Source of the DNA: Flavobacteriia bacterium
GTDB lineage: Bacteria; Bacteroidota; Bacteroidia; Flavobacteriales_D; Crocinitomicaceae
DNA: 64,000 bases
Assembly: GCA_016183815.1 (NCBI GenBank)
Contig: JACPDW010000007.1
Coordinates: forward strand, 248,001-312,000
Direction of reading: 5' to 3'
Shown piece by piece: positions 38,747 through 47,424 of this stretch. A model generated the notes under the pieces. The model saw only the letters and a list, made by a program, of their open reading frames with translations, was not told the DNA's origin and searched no databases. A program made the translations under genes and the position numbers. How positions within the stretch are numbered: the first letter of the stretch is position 1; each line of letters starts with the position of its first letter.

Positions 38747-39223
38747 ATTTTTATATTTTTAAAGATCTCTTTATCTAAGTTACAAAAAATATTTTAAATA
38801 ATTCCCATTATTTTACATAGTAGCATTAAAAAATTTAGCCACGAATTTCACTAATGAACACGGATCAAAGAAAATCTATTTTAAGTGTGATAGATACAAA
38901 TGAGTGTAAATCTGTGTAATCTGTGGAAAAATATAGCCACGAATTTCACTAATGAACACGGAATTAAAGAAAATCTATTTTAAGTGTGATAGATACAAAT
39001 AAGTGTCAATCTGTGTAATCTGTGACAAAATTTAGCCACGAATTTCATGAGACAACGAGAACATGTTTTACAACTAATTGTTGATTTTTGCAAGATAAAT
39101 AAGCAGGATTGCTAAAATGTAGTGTTCTTTTGACCATAAAGCATAATTATGGGGTTTGTTATGGTCTTTAACGATTTAATTTTGAAAAGGTTATACTTTT
39201 ACATGTTTATTCAATAAGTACTC
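38747..39223. other. Intergenic region with the right 99-bp repeat array
   Basis: 477 bp without a gene. It holds the right repeat array (38836-39068) and, nearer the ATPase, an inverted repeat GACCATAA (39132-39139)/TTATGGTC (39159-39166) that may end the ATPase transcript. Confidence 0.6.
38836..39068. repeat. Right array: two tandem units plus a truncated unit
   Basis: Units begin at 38836 (98 bp, one indel), 38934 (99 bp) and 39033 (36 bp, ending in GAGACAACGAGAACATGTTT). Same order and orientation as the left array; the last 135 bp are identical to 38207-38341, 727 bp away. Confidence 0.9.
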
Positions 39224-40366
39224 TTATTTATATTGTAACCAACGAGAAAAAAAGCAATTGTAAACTACATAATTTTTTCTGTCATTTTCTTGTTCAACAT
39301 ATATCATTTCTGTTTTCAATAAAGCATTTAATGATCTTTTAACAGTTGAAGCTGCGCCTAAATCATACTTTTTAAGAAAAGCAGCAGATGTGATTTGTTC
39401 AACTTTATCTTCTTTAGCAATGGCTTTAAGTAGTTTCCATTGACTTGGAGTTAACATGTTTCGATATTGAAAATAGATTTCTTCATTAAGTTTCAATATT
39501 TCCATGGCTTGTTTATGGGCAATATTGAGTGTAATTTTTTTTCCTCCAAATAAATAAATGCGATGACATAAAAATTGGGTATAAAATGTATGTGTTTTAG
39601 TAAACTCAAATATAAAGTCTAAAGCATCCTCTGTTATTGTTTTTTTATTTTTTTCAAAATGATAGATGATAAATTTTTGATATGCTTCTCTTTCTATTTT
39701 TTTTAAGAATAACGCTTGTGTACTTTGATAAAAAGGTCGTTTGTAACTATAAAACATTTCCGTTAATAGGTGTGGACTACTTCCACTAAAAACGAAGTGA
39801 ACATTTTTAAGCGTTTGAATTTTCGTTCTCAAAATTGCTTCCATGTTTTTTTCAGGATAAGAGGCAATTTGTTGGAATTCATCAATTAATACTAATATAG
39901 GTTGTTCTTGTGCTTCTAAAAAATTAAACAAATCCATTAAGGTGTTTTCAAATTGTTTGTCTCTACTATAGTCTAAACTCAATTCAGGTAAACCACTCAA
40001 TTCATTGATGCTCATTATTGGACGTAACTTTTTAATAACTTGAAATGCTTTTTTCCAAAATGGGTCTTTTTCTGGAAATGCATTTATTATTCCCGTAGCA
40101 ATTTGGTTGGTAAAATCCCGTAAATTCGTTGTACCATACATGTCCACATATATTCCTATCCCAATTTTTTTAGATTTAAATTGATGTAAAACATGATGTA
40201 ATAAACCCGTTTTCCCCAATCTTCTAATAGAAATTAGGCTGGTATTTAATCCGTTTTGGGCATATTTAATAATGTTTTCAGTTTCTATTTCCCGATTACA
40301 AAAATATTCCGGACTCACATAATCCTTTAATAAAAAGGGATTTTCGATTTTTTTCACACCTAACAT
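39224..40366 (-). CDS. Archaeal-type AAA/STAND ATPase with C-terminal winged helix
   Basis: A 380-residue ATPase. The P-loop is in IRRLGKTGLL (about residues 49-58), the form seen in the archaeal-ATPase group (PF01637-like). Walker B is LVLIDEFQQIA, and a sensor-like FSGSSPHLL follows. The last 80 residues (LTPSQWKLLKAIAKED, SAAFLKKYDLGAASTVKRSLNALL) look like a winged-helix DNA-binding domain. Such ATPases are frequent in accessory islands and their role is usually unknown. Its promoter carries 14-bp iterons, so DNA binding by its own tail is a testable idea. Confidence 0.85.
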   Translation of the reverse strand: MLGVKKIENPFLLKDYVSPEYFCNREIETENIIKYAQNGLNTSLISIRRLGKTGLLHHVLHQFKSKKIGIGIYVDMYGTTNLRDFTNQIATGIINAFPEKDPFWKKAFQVIKKLRPIMSINELSGLPELSLDYSRDKQFENTLMDLFNFLEAQEQPILVLIDEFQQIASYPEKNMEAILRTKIQTLKNVHFVFSGSSPHLLTEMFYSYKRPFYQSTQALFLKKIEREAYQKFIIYHFEKNKKTITEDALDFIFEFTKTHTFYTQFLCHRIYLFGGKKITLNIAHKQAMEILKLNEEIYFQYRNMLTPSQWKLLKAIAKEDKVEQITSAAFLKKYDLGAASTVKRSLNALLKTEMIYVEQENDRKNYVVYNCFFSRWLQYK

Positions 40367-40381
40367 AGTTGTATTTTTTCA

Positions 40382-40438
40382 CAAATATACAACAAAATGC
40401 GTAACGCAAAACAAATTACGCAAAATGCGTAACGCAAT
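40382..40438 (-). promoter_or_regulatory. ATPase promoter (TTTG-N17-TATATTTG) overlapped by three 14-bp iterons
   Basis: On the minus strand the -33 TTTG (40407-40410) and the -7 TATATTTG (40382-40389) are 17 bp apart, a full consensus promoter 16 bp before the ATG. TGCGTAACGCA occurs at 40398-40408 and 40426-40436, with a degraded copy ending in TTACGCA at 40412-40422; the centres are exactly 14 bp apart. The first copy covers the spacer and -33 element, so a bound protein should block transcription. Confidence 0.8.
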
Positions 40439-40450
40439 GTGTGAAATTAA

Positions 40451-40497
40451 TATTCTCCGACATGGGTGATTTTGCCTAGGCGGTTAAGACGGACTTT
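40451..40497 (-). repeat. Protein-end remnant A (47-bp direct repeat)
   Basis: 47 bp, 41 identical to 41310-41356. Read on the minus strand it ends an open frame with KVRLNRLGKITHVGEY and a stop at 40447-40449. The frame is open for only about 22 codons, so this is a gene remnant, not a gene. The parent family is not recognised. Confidence 0.7.
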
Positions 40498-40550
40498 GTA
40501 ATGAATTTTTTGATTTTAGTTGTTTGCAAATAGAAGACTTTCGAAAAAAG

Positions 40551-41069
40551 TCATTCTTTTTTTTTGAAAAGAGCTTTTATTTTGTGAATGATACTTGTGT
40601 TTTTACTGAAAATATGTATTTTTTGTAATTCTTCTACATCAGCCAAATCTTTTAACCTTCCAGTTGACATTTTATTTGTTACTAAATCGTGTAAATGAAT
40701 AAAATTCACAGATAATTTTTCACTATAATCAAACGGTATTACTTGTTTTTTTTCTTCTTCGTATATTAAACCTGAAATGGAATTTAAAACATCTACTACA
40801 AACAATCCTTCTCCTACTTTAAAACTGAAAGGTTTCGAAAAATCTAAATTTTCAATTTGCAAAAGACTCTCTGAATCGTAAGCTAAAGAGGCAAAAGCAT
40901 GGATAATCTTTTCTTTATTTGTATATGTGGGATTAACCCAAATATCCAAATCACCCGTTGATCTTCCATAGCCATGAAAAATAACTGCATAACCACCAAC
41001 AATCATATAGTCAACCTCAAAACGGTTAAAAGCATTCAATATTTCTTCGAAATTTTCAGCTAAATTCAT
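40551..41069 (-). CDS. Nucleotidyltransferase-fold protein (DUF6036-like), putative toxin-antitoxin component
   Basis: 172 residues from the ATG at 41069, whose ATGA overlaps the TGA of the small upstream gene. The nucleotidyltransferase core is visible as VGGYAVIFHGYGRSTGDLDIWV (a GG/GS motif and an acidic D-L-D pair) with a further Asp in FVVDVLN. RLKDLADVEEL near the end is typical of this family. The frame is open to 41108, but the overlap decides the shorter start. It is probably one half of a two-gene module; which protein would be the toxin cannot be read. Confidence 0.8.
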   Translation of the reverse strand: MNLAENFEEILNAFNRFEVDYMIVGGYAVIFHGYGRSTGDLDIWVNPTYTNKEKIIHAFASLAYDSESLLQIENLDFSKPFSFKVGEGLFVVDVLNSISGLIYEEEKKQVIPFDYSEKLSVNFIHLHDLVTNKMSTGRLKDLADVEELQKIHIFSKNTSIIHKIKALFKKKE

Positions 41070-41269
41070 GGGTTTACAATCGTGATTTTTTTCACCAAAG
41101 TTTTCCAAGTCCCATCAGGAAGCAAGTGTTCTTTGTAAAGCATTTTTCGTAAAACTTCTAAGTTGGATAAACGCTCTCTATAACTTAATTGAGTTTGTTT
41201 GCTAGCTTCAAATCGTTTTTCATCTTCTAATGAAGTAAATACCTGAATTTTTTTTGACTTACTTTCCAT
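41066..41269 (-). CDS. Small protein coupled to the nucleotidyltransferase
   Basis: A 67-residue, charged, helical protein (RFEASKQTQLSYRERLSNLEVLRKML). I do not recognise a named domain. It precedes the nucleotidyltransferase with a 4-bp ATGA overlap, so both are made from one mRNA driven by the promoter at 41290-41319. Small partners in this position are common for this nucleotidyltransferase group, which suggests an antitoxin- or adaptor-like role. Confidence 0.7.
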   Translation of the reverse strand: MESKSKKIQVFTSLEDEKRFEASKQTQLSYRERLSNLEVLRKMLYKEHLLPDGTWKTLVKKITIVNP

Positions 41270-41289
41270 GTCATGTTTTTTTACGTATT

Positions 41290-41319
41290 CAAAGGTACAA
41301 TTTTTTTAGTATTCTCCAA
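41290..41319 (-). promoter_or_regulatory. Promoter of the nucleotidyltransferase module (TTG-N19-TACCTTTG)
   Basis: The -33 TTG (41317-41319) and -7 TACCTTTG (41290-41297) on the minus strand lie 21 bp before the ATG at 41269. The -33 element falls inside remnant repeat B. Confidence 0.7.
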
Positions 41320-41428
41320 CATGGACGATTTTGCCGAGGTGGTTGAGACGGACTTTTTTTGGTCTTTTTAGACTTATAAAATTCACTTTCGTTTTACATT
41401 CAAATAAGATACATTTTTTTAAGTCTGT
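41306..41428 (-). pseudogene. Protein-end remnant B (41 codons), containing the second 47-bp repeat
   Basis: An open frame on the minus strand ending KKVRLNHLGKIVHVGEY with a stop at 41306-41308; no start codon. The repeat part is 41310-41356. It shares its last 16 residues with remnant A at 14 positions. Together they look like two surviving C-termini of the same protein family on either side of the nucleotidyltransferase module. Confidence 0.55.
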
Positions 41429-41521
41429 TTATCGTTTCCAAATTCCATAAGTAATTTTTTATACTTTTGATTTTTTAAATTTTAAGCTATGGATTTTAAT
41501 ATAAAAAGTAAAAATTAATCT

Positions 41522-42100
41522 GTGAGAAAACGATTTATCTACTTTATGCTTTTTTTTCTATTCGTGGCATTATATGTTTCATTTACAGAGACTTTACCAT
41601 TTGAAAAATTAACTAAAAAACGTGTGGTGCTACGTGAAAATCCAAAATTTATTATTGATAGGCAATTTACATCAAAGCTAAGTGAAAGTGATTATTTCAT
41701 TAGCTTCAAGTTTATAAGTTTTAAGGACAGTTTAAATATTATGGGTAATGACTTATATTTTTCTAATAGAGACAAAATCAAAAAAGAAATAAAGTCAGGA
41801 GATACTATTGAAATAAGTTATCATCCACAATTTTTAACAATAAGTCAGATAGAAAAACATGGTGTAAAATATATGAATCCCAGAAAAGCATTCGATGAAA
41901 GTGACAAAATTGAGTTTTCGGTGTTGCTTTTAAGTATTTCAGCACTCTTTATTTGTGTGTTAGGTTTTATACTTTCCTATAAAAACATTAAATTTATTGG
42001 ATGGATTTGCACAGTAGTTATTTTGCTGATAGCAATTTTTGTCTTTATTTTTACAGAGGTAACTTTTACCGATCCTACGAAATACAAAGAGTTTTATTAA
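41522..42100 (+). CDS. Membrane protein of unknown function
   Basis: 192 residues with an N-terminal membrane helix (about 5-20) and two C-terminal helices (about 136-154 and 161-182); the middle part is likely periplasmic. No domain recognised. The start is GTG at 41522 (or ATG at 41546). An ATG at 41489 in the same frame is closed by TAA just 3 bp before the GTG. A -7 element TACTTTTG is at 41462-41469. Confidence 0.65.
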   Translation: MRKRFIYFMLFFLFVALYVSFTETLPFEKLTKKRVVLRENPKFIIDRQFTSKLSESDYFISFKFISFKDSLNIMGNDLYFSNRDKIKKEIKSGDTIEISYHPQFLTISQIEKHGVKYMNPRKAFDESDKIEFSVLLLSISALFICVLGFILSYKNIKFIGWICTVVILLIAIFVFIFTEVTFTDPTKYKEFY

Positions 42101-42275
42101 TATTTAATGTTTACTTATAAAGTATTTTAGGAGTTAAATTTCCTAGTTTATGAAACAATATAAGGTACTGTGGAATACATCAAATTATTTATAACAACTC
42201 TATATGTTGATGTGTTAAACATCTTATATTCATCACTTTTTAAATACTAAAAAATCCAAAAATCAAGTAAAATAT

Positions 42276-45200
42276 TTATTTTTCTTTCACCAAATGGATA
42301 TACCCTTGTAATCTTCCTCCTTCACCAAAAACATCTACATAATCTACGATATAAAAATAAACGCCATCGTGTATTTCTTTTCCATTGCTTTTTCCGTCCC
42401 AGCCAGGTGAATAACCGTCTGCCTCATAAATGGAATTACCCCATCTATTGGTAATTGTTACGTGATACTCTTTGATATTAAATGCCTTTACTGGACCAAA
42501 AAAATCATTTTTACCATCGTTATCGGGAGTAAAAACATTCGGCATTTCTATAGCAATACAACCTTCATTATTTTCAGGTTGGGCAACGGAAACACTTATG
42601 TTGGATTGACAACCTGCTTGATCAGTAACGTTAACAGAATACGTCCCAATACTTAATCCTATTTGAGAACTGTCAGTTGAACCATTGTTCCATATATAAG
42701 TGTAAGGAGGACTACTTCCAATGGCAGAAACAGAAACACTTCCTTCCGATTTTCCTTCACATGTAGGAGTAGAATTAGCACTTAAAGAAACAGGTGAACT
42801 GATTTGTGAAACATCAACATTAGTTGTCTTTACACATCCGTTTGCATCAGTAACAGTAACTGAATATGACCCTGCTTGTAATTGTGTAAGATTTTGTGTT
42901 GTTTCTCCATTTGACCATAAATAAGTAAAAGTTGGTGTACCACCTAATACTTGAAGATTTATCCAAGCAATGGAATCTCCAAAACACATCAAGTCGCTAA
43001 CCGTTGTATTTAATAACAATGCACTATCTGGCTGAGTTATTGTTACAGAAATGGTTTGGGTACATAAGTTTGCGTCCGTTAAAGTCAATTGATAATTACC
43101 TTCAGGTATTGAAGTTAAATCTTCACTAATTGAATTATTACTCCAAAGAAAATCATAAGGAATTGTACCTCCTGAACTTGTAACCTGAATAGAAGCTGTA
43201 GATTCACCATAACAATTCACATCGGTATGTGTTTCAGTCAAAACAAGAGCATCAGGAGTGTCAATGGTAAAGCTTTCTGTTAATTCACAAGCGTTGTCAT
43301 CGGTAATAGTAACGGAATATGTTCCTGCAGCAAGTGAGTTTATGTCTTGTGTTGTTGGACCGTTATCCCATTGATAGTCAAATGTTCCTGTTCCTCCAGC
43401 TACTTCAATATCAATAGAAGCATCTTGATCACCAAAACATTGTAAAGTCGTATTATTAGATGAGGTGATATAAATTAAAGTATCAGGTTGAGTAATTATA
43501 AAAGATTTAAAACCACCACAGGAATTTCCGTCTATAACATTTACCCAATATTCACCTGCACTTAAATTATTGGCATCTTCGTTGTTCGTGTTATTGCTCC
43601 AATCAAATAAGTATGGGGAAAGCCCATTTAGTAGAGTAATGTTTATACTGCCAGTAGTAGCACCATAACAAAGCACATCAGTAATCACTTCTGTCATTTG
43701 TATTGCGTCTGGATCAGATAATGAGGTGTAAATGGTATCTATACAGCCATTATAATCTGTGACTTCACAAAAATAATTTCCTGCATATAAAGCATTTATA
43801 TCTTCAGTTGTTTCACCGTTATTCCAAAGATAAGAATAATTTGGAGTTCCACCTGTAACTTGCATTTCTATTGAACCTTGACTTCCTTGTTGACAAACAG
43901 GATTGATGTTATTGAAGATAACCGTTAAAGAGTCTGGTTGTGAGATGCTTACATCGAAGTTTTGGGGACATAAATTGTTATCACTAACAGTAACGGTATA
44001 ATCCCCAGCGGATAGATTAGAGAGGTCTTCTGTTTCTTCTCCTCCAGACCATAAAAATGTATAAGGTTCAATCCCTCCATTAATACTTAAATCAATAAAT
44101 GAGTTGTTGTCTCCATAACACAACAAGGTGCCAGTTTGAGCTGTAATAATCATCGAGGCATCAGGCTGTGTAACAGTGAATGATTGATAAACACTACAGG
44201 AATTGATATCCGTAACCGTATCTGTATAAACTCCTGCTGGTATTGATATTAAATCTTCAATAAGCTCATTATTTGACCACAAAAAAGAGTAAGGTAAAGT
44301 TCCTCCACTTATCGTTACATCAATTTCACCTGTTGAGTTTCCATAACACAAGACATTTGTAACAGTTCCTGTAATTGTAATAGCTTCTGGTTGTGTGAGA
44401 ACAATTGTGTCCCATGCTTTACATCCAGTATCGTCTGTTAGTTCTACAACATATTCTCCCGCCGTCAAAGAATTAATATCAGGAGTAGAAATTCCTGTAT
44501 TCAACCAACTATAACCAATAGGAGATACACCTCCATTTACACTAACGGTAGCACTTCCATCATTTTCTCCGAAACAACTGATGTTTTGACCATTGTAGTT
44601 TGAGGTAATACTTGCATTTGCTTCAAAAACAGGAGGTTCTGAGATTGAAAAAGACTCTGTATAAGTACATCCATACGTATCAACAACACTTACATCATAC
44701 GACCCAGCGAAGAGACTTCCTGCGAGTGAATCTAAATCATTATTTGACCATTGATAAGTAAAGGGTGCATTTCCGTTACCTTGTACACGAATAAAACCAC
44801 CACCATAATGGTAACAAGAATCATTTTGACTTTCTAAGAGTGTAATGCTTGGATTTTCACTAACAAAAACAGGAGCTAAAGTATCGTCAGTGCAAGATTG
44901 TCCGTTATAAGTTACAAGTAATTGATATTCACCTGAATGGATTAGCTGTGCATCTGTTATTTCTGGATTAGAAATCGTAGAAGAAAAAGAATTTGGACCG
45001 ACCCATTGATACGTTAAAAAAGTGGAAGATGGAAAGGAAAATTGAAGGGTTTCACCTACACAAATGCTATCCGTATAATTAATTTCAAGTGTTGGACAAG
45101 AATTAACGTTTATAGTTACAATTCCACTTTCAGGCGAAGGACAGCCATTTTGATCCAATTGGTCTGACAAACCATTATTTCCATTAGTAATCCCTGAAAT

Positions 45201-46661
45201 TTGACCTGTTCCGAAAACATAAGCTTTGTTTTCTAAAGTTGTTCCACATTGCCAACTAGGACAATCATCGAGTAGTTGAACTCTAAATTTTAATACAGTA
45301 CTGTCCGCTCCATTTGAAGAATTTATTACATTCCCACCAACTGTTCCATTTGCACTTGTTCCAATTCTTGCTTTAACCAAGTGACCAGAAGATAAATATT
45401 CCGCTTGATCACTATCTAACACGTCAGTTTTTACACCAGAATTTGGCCCATAAAGTATTTCCAATGAGCCAGGAACAAAAGACAAACGATTGTCTAAAGT
45501 GTCGGTTAGATAAGTCCCTGTTGAAACATCAGAACCAATGTTTTTTACTGAAACTGTATATTCTAAAATATCACCTGGTACAACTGTACCTCCGTTTATA
45601 TCGACGTACGAAACACCAGCACGCAAATCAGGCTCATATCCATCAATTGCTGAAGTAATAACACTTGTCAAAACAGTTTCAGATTGAGTAGAGACACGAA
45701 TAGAGGCACTGGTTGCTGCATTTCCAATAAAATTAAAGGTAGAATTGTCTGGAGAATAGATGTTTGCATCATGTCCTAAGTTGTTGTTATAACTAGGATT
45801 TCTAAAAGCGGTTAACGAACCATTTCGTGAAATAGTACTATTAAAAGCATTATCGGATTGATGTAAAGCATCACTAATATTAACAAACGAGCCGGCACCG
45901 TTAAACTCTAATTGATCTCCTGTTTGAGCACGATCTCCATCATGTGCAACAACACCTAACTCAAAATTAACTGCTCCACTTGGAGGTGTTAAAAATCCAC
46001 TTAAATCAATATTTACTGTACCTGCTCCAGAACTTACATTAGCTAAACCATCAAAAACGGTTATATTTTTCATGGATTCGTAAATGTTTTGATAAACAAC
46101 AACCATTGTCCATGCTCCAAAGGTATTTGAACCAGTTTCAGTAACTACATTAGCAATTCGGAATGTCGAATTAATAGGGTTTGCTTGTACGATGTTTGTG
46201 ACGTCTTTAAAACAAAAATAAGCCGTTTTACCTATGTCATTGTCAAAAAGATTATCAGCGGTTACCTCCATATAACTACCATTATTTACACTAATTTTTA
46301 CTTTGTTTCTGTTGATAAAATTGGGCGTGTTGTCTGGTAAATTATTAAGTAAGCCATTCCAATATAAACCTGCCCATATAATTTCACTGCAATTGGGTAA
46401 AGCTAATTGGTCAGAGGATGACATATAGGTTGAGCCATCGTTGTCAATATCTACAAAATCCATAGAATAATTATTATTGTCACCACTACCATTTGGAGGC
46501 ATTTCATTATTAGCACTACAATCACAACCTACAGAGGTGTTGGATAAAAAAATCAACCCACCTTTTAAATTAGTTTGATATCGTATGGAAAAAGGGTCTA
46601 TAATTTGAGTAAAAACAAAAGAAGAACAAAATAGAACTAAAACAAAGCTTTTTATTTTCAT
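42276..46661 (-). CDS. SprB-repeat adhesin with T9SS type B sorting domain
   Basis: A 1461-residue secreted protein. Signal peptide; a beta-rich N-terminal region of about 340 residues; a DUF11-like domain (DLRAGVSYVDINGGTVVPGDILEYTV); then about ten SprB-type repeats of 70-80 residues, each with a C-x-G start, a Y-x-(Y/F)-x-W-S/N-N core and AG-x-Y-x-V-x-V-D. The last 85 residues (NVFTPDNDGKNDFF, NRWG, GWDGKSNGKEIHDGVYFY) are the gliding-motility/T9SS type B C-terminal domain. It is probably a surface adhesin used in attachment or gliding, and stands alone in its operon. Confidence 0.93.
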   Translation of the reverse strand: MKIKSFVLVLFCSSFVFTQIIDPFSIRYQTNLKGGLIFLSNTSVGCDCSANNEMPPNGSGDNNNYSMDFVDIDNDGSTYMSSSDQLALPNCSEIIWAGLYWNGLLNNLPDNTPNFINRNKVKISVNNGSYMEVTADNLFDNDIGKTAYFCFKDVTNIVQANPINSTFRIANVVTETGSNTFGAWTMVVVYQNIYESMKNITVFDGLANVSSGAGTVNIDLSGFLTPPSGAVNFELGVVAHDGDRAQTGDQLEFNGAGSFVNISDALHQSDNAFNSTISRNGSLTAFRNPSYNNNLGHDANIYSPDNSTFNFIGNAATSASIRVSTQSETVLTSVITSAIDGYEPDLRAGVSYVDINGGTVVPGDILEYTVSVKNIGSDVSTGTYLTDTLDNRLSFVPGSLEILYGPNSGVKTDVLDSDQAEYLSSGHLVKARIGTSANGTVGGNVINSSNGADSTVLKFRVQLLDDCPSWQCGTTLENKAYVFGTGQISGITNGNNGLSDQLDQNGCPSPESGIVTINVNSCPTLEINYTDSICVGETLQFSFPSSTFLTYQWVGPNSFSSTISNPEITDAQLIHSGEYQLLVTYNGQSCTDDTLAPVFVSENPSITLLESQNDSCYHYGGGFIRVQGNGNAPFTYQWSNNDLDSLAGSLFAGSYDVSVVDTYGCTYTESFSISEPPVFEANASITSNYNGQNISCFGENDGSATVSVNGGVSPIGYSWLNTGISTPDINSLTAGEYVVELTDDTGCKAWDTIVLTQPEAITITGTVTNVLCYGNSTGEIDVTISGGTLPYSFLWSNNELIEDLISIPAGVYTDTVTDINSCSVYQSFTVTQPDASMIITAQTGTLLCYGDNNSFIDLSINGGIEPYTFLWSGGEETEDLSNLSAGDYTVTVSDNNLCPQNFDVSISQPDSLTVIFNNINPVCQQGSQGSIEMQVTGGTPNYSYLWNNGETTEDINALYAGNYFCEVTDYNGCIDTIYTSLSDPDAIQMTEVITDVLCYGATTGSINITLLNGLSPYLFDWSNNTNNEDANNLSAGEYWVNVIDGNSCGGFKSFIITQPDTLIYITSSNNTTLQCFGDQDASIDIEVAGGTGTFDYQWDNGPTTQDINSLAAGTYSVTITDDNACELTESFTIDTPDALVLTETHTDVNCYGESTASIQVTSSGGTIPYDFLWSNNSISEDLTSIPEGNYQLTLTDANLCTQTISVTITQPDSALLLNTTVSDLMCFGDSIAWINLQVLGGTPTFTYLWSNGETTQNLTQLQAGSYSVTVTDANGCVKTTNVDVSQISSPVSLSANSTPTCEGKSEGSVSVSAIGSSPPYTYIWNNGSTDSSQIGLSIGTYSVNVTDQAGCQSNISVSVAQPENNEGCIAIEMPNVFTPDNDGKNDFFGPVKAFNIKEYHVTITNRWGNSIYEADGYSPGWDGKSNGKEIHDGVYFYIVDYVDVFGEGGRLQGYIHLVKEK

Positions 46662-46830
46662 TTTAAAGGGAGTTTGAACAAACTTACAATTTATAACAAT
46701 ATAATGACTTGTTTTTTAATAAAAAGTTGCTTTTATTGAGTAATCAATTTTAATCCTACTCAATTTTTATTTTTGGGATACCAAGTTAGAGTGCAAAAAT
46801 TAATTTATAGAATTGTATATAAAAAAACAA

Positions 46831-46904
46831 ACCACTGAGAAAGTAAGATTACAAAGAAAAAACACCGCAGGTGTTGTACCACAATGTTCTTCTTTCTTAG
46901 TGGT
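46831..46904. repeat. 74-bp hairpin/MITE-like element
   Basis: Ends ACCACTGAGAAAG (46831-46843) and CTTTCTTAGTGGT (46892-46904) are inverted with one mismatch. An inner perfect stem AACACC-GCA-GGTGTT sits at 46861-46875. It resembles the non-coding accordion-like repeats common in Bacteroidota genomes. Confidence 0.6.
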
Positions 46905-47379
46905 AAAAAAAAATGATTTTAACGACTTAAATTGGTAAGCCAATTTTATTTTTCAAAGGCTTAATTGGATTTCAATTTTATTATTGCGTATAGTAAGCTT
47001 AGCTCCTAGTCGATTTAACCTAAAATCAGCATTAGAAATACTGATTCGATTAACAAAAACTAAATCAATTATTTACAAAATTGATAGATTTTTTAAAACG
47101 GGGATAAATTTCATTTTATCATTTAGTTCGTTTTTTAAAAAACTCCTAATGATTAATTCGGGTTTAAAAATAATATATCAAATGTTTATACCAAATCGTT
47201 TGTCCTCCACAAGTTCCATCCATATTTTTTGAGGTCAAGCTCTCAAAAGGAAGGATGGTTGAATATCAATTTATTACATTACATTTGATTTTTGGACTAA
47301 AGTTTAATATTGGTATATCCAACAATTAATTTCAACTGGCTTTATTTATCTAAAACATTGTTGTTTAAAGCGTAATTAG

Positions 47380-47399
47380 TTAATAATCGAACTCAGGTT
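47380..47399. repeat. Solo terminal repeat of the 60.3-kb MITE
   Basis: TTAATAATCGAACTCAGGTT is identical to the right end of the element at 60255-60520. No left end was found upstream, so this is a single leftover end. Confidence 0.6.
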
Positions 47400-47424
47400 A
47401 ATAAATAGTTGAAAAAAGAAAAAA

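Larger units (their letters stand above)
46662..47424. other. 763-bp intergenic region with repeat debris
   Basis: No convincing gene. It contains the hairpin element 46831-46904 and a solo MITE end at 47380-47399. A plus-strand frame at 46984-47232 has no recognisable protein features and is judged non-coding. Confidence 0.6.

Noticed and set aside
38108-39068. CRISPR array
   Set aside because: Units are 99 bp with nearly identical whole length, no variable spacers between short repeats, and no cas genes.
39132-39166. Strong terminator of the ATPase gene
   Set aside because: The 8-bp arms are far apart (19 nt loop) and no U-run follows on the minus strand; mentioned only as a possible weak terminator.
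41489-41518. Leader peptide before the gene at 41522
   Set aside because: Nine codons in the same frame, closed by TAA next to the GTG. Could be chance, with no regulatory features such as repeated rare codons or hairpins.
42462-45658. Plus-strand genes opposite the SprB adhesin
   Set aside because: Several open frames exist, but they are shadows of the repetitive coding strand, with no protein features of their own.
46984-47232. 82-residue plus-strand gene
   Set aside because: No recognisable domain, promoter or homology pattern; composition is that of surrounding AT-rich DNA with repeat debris.
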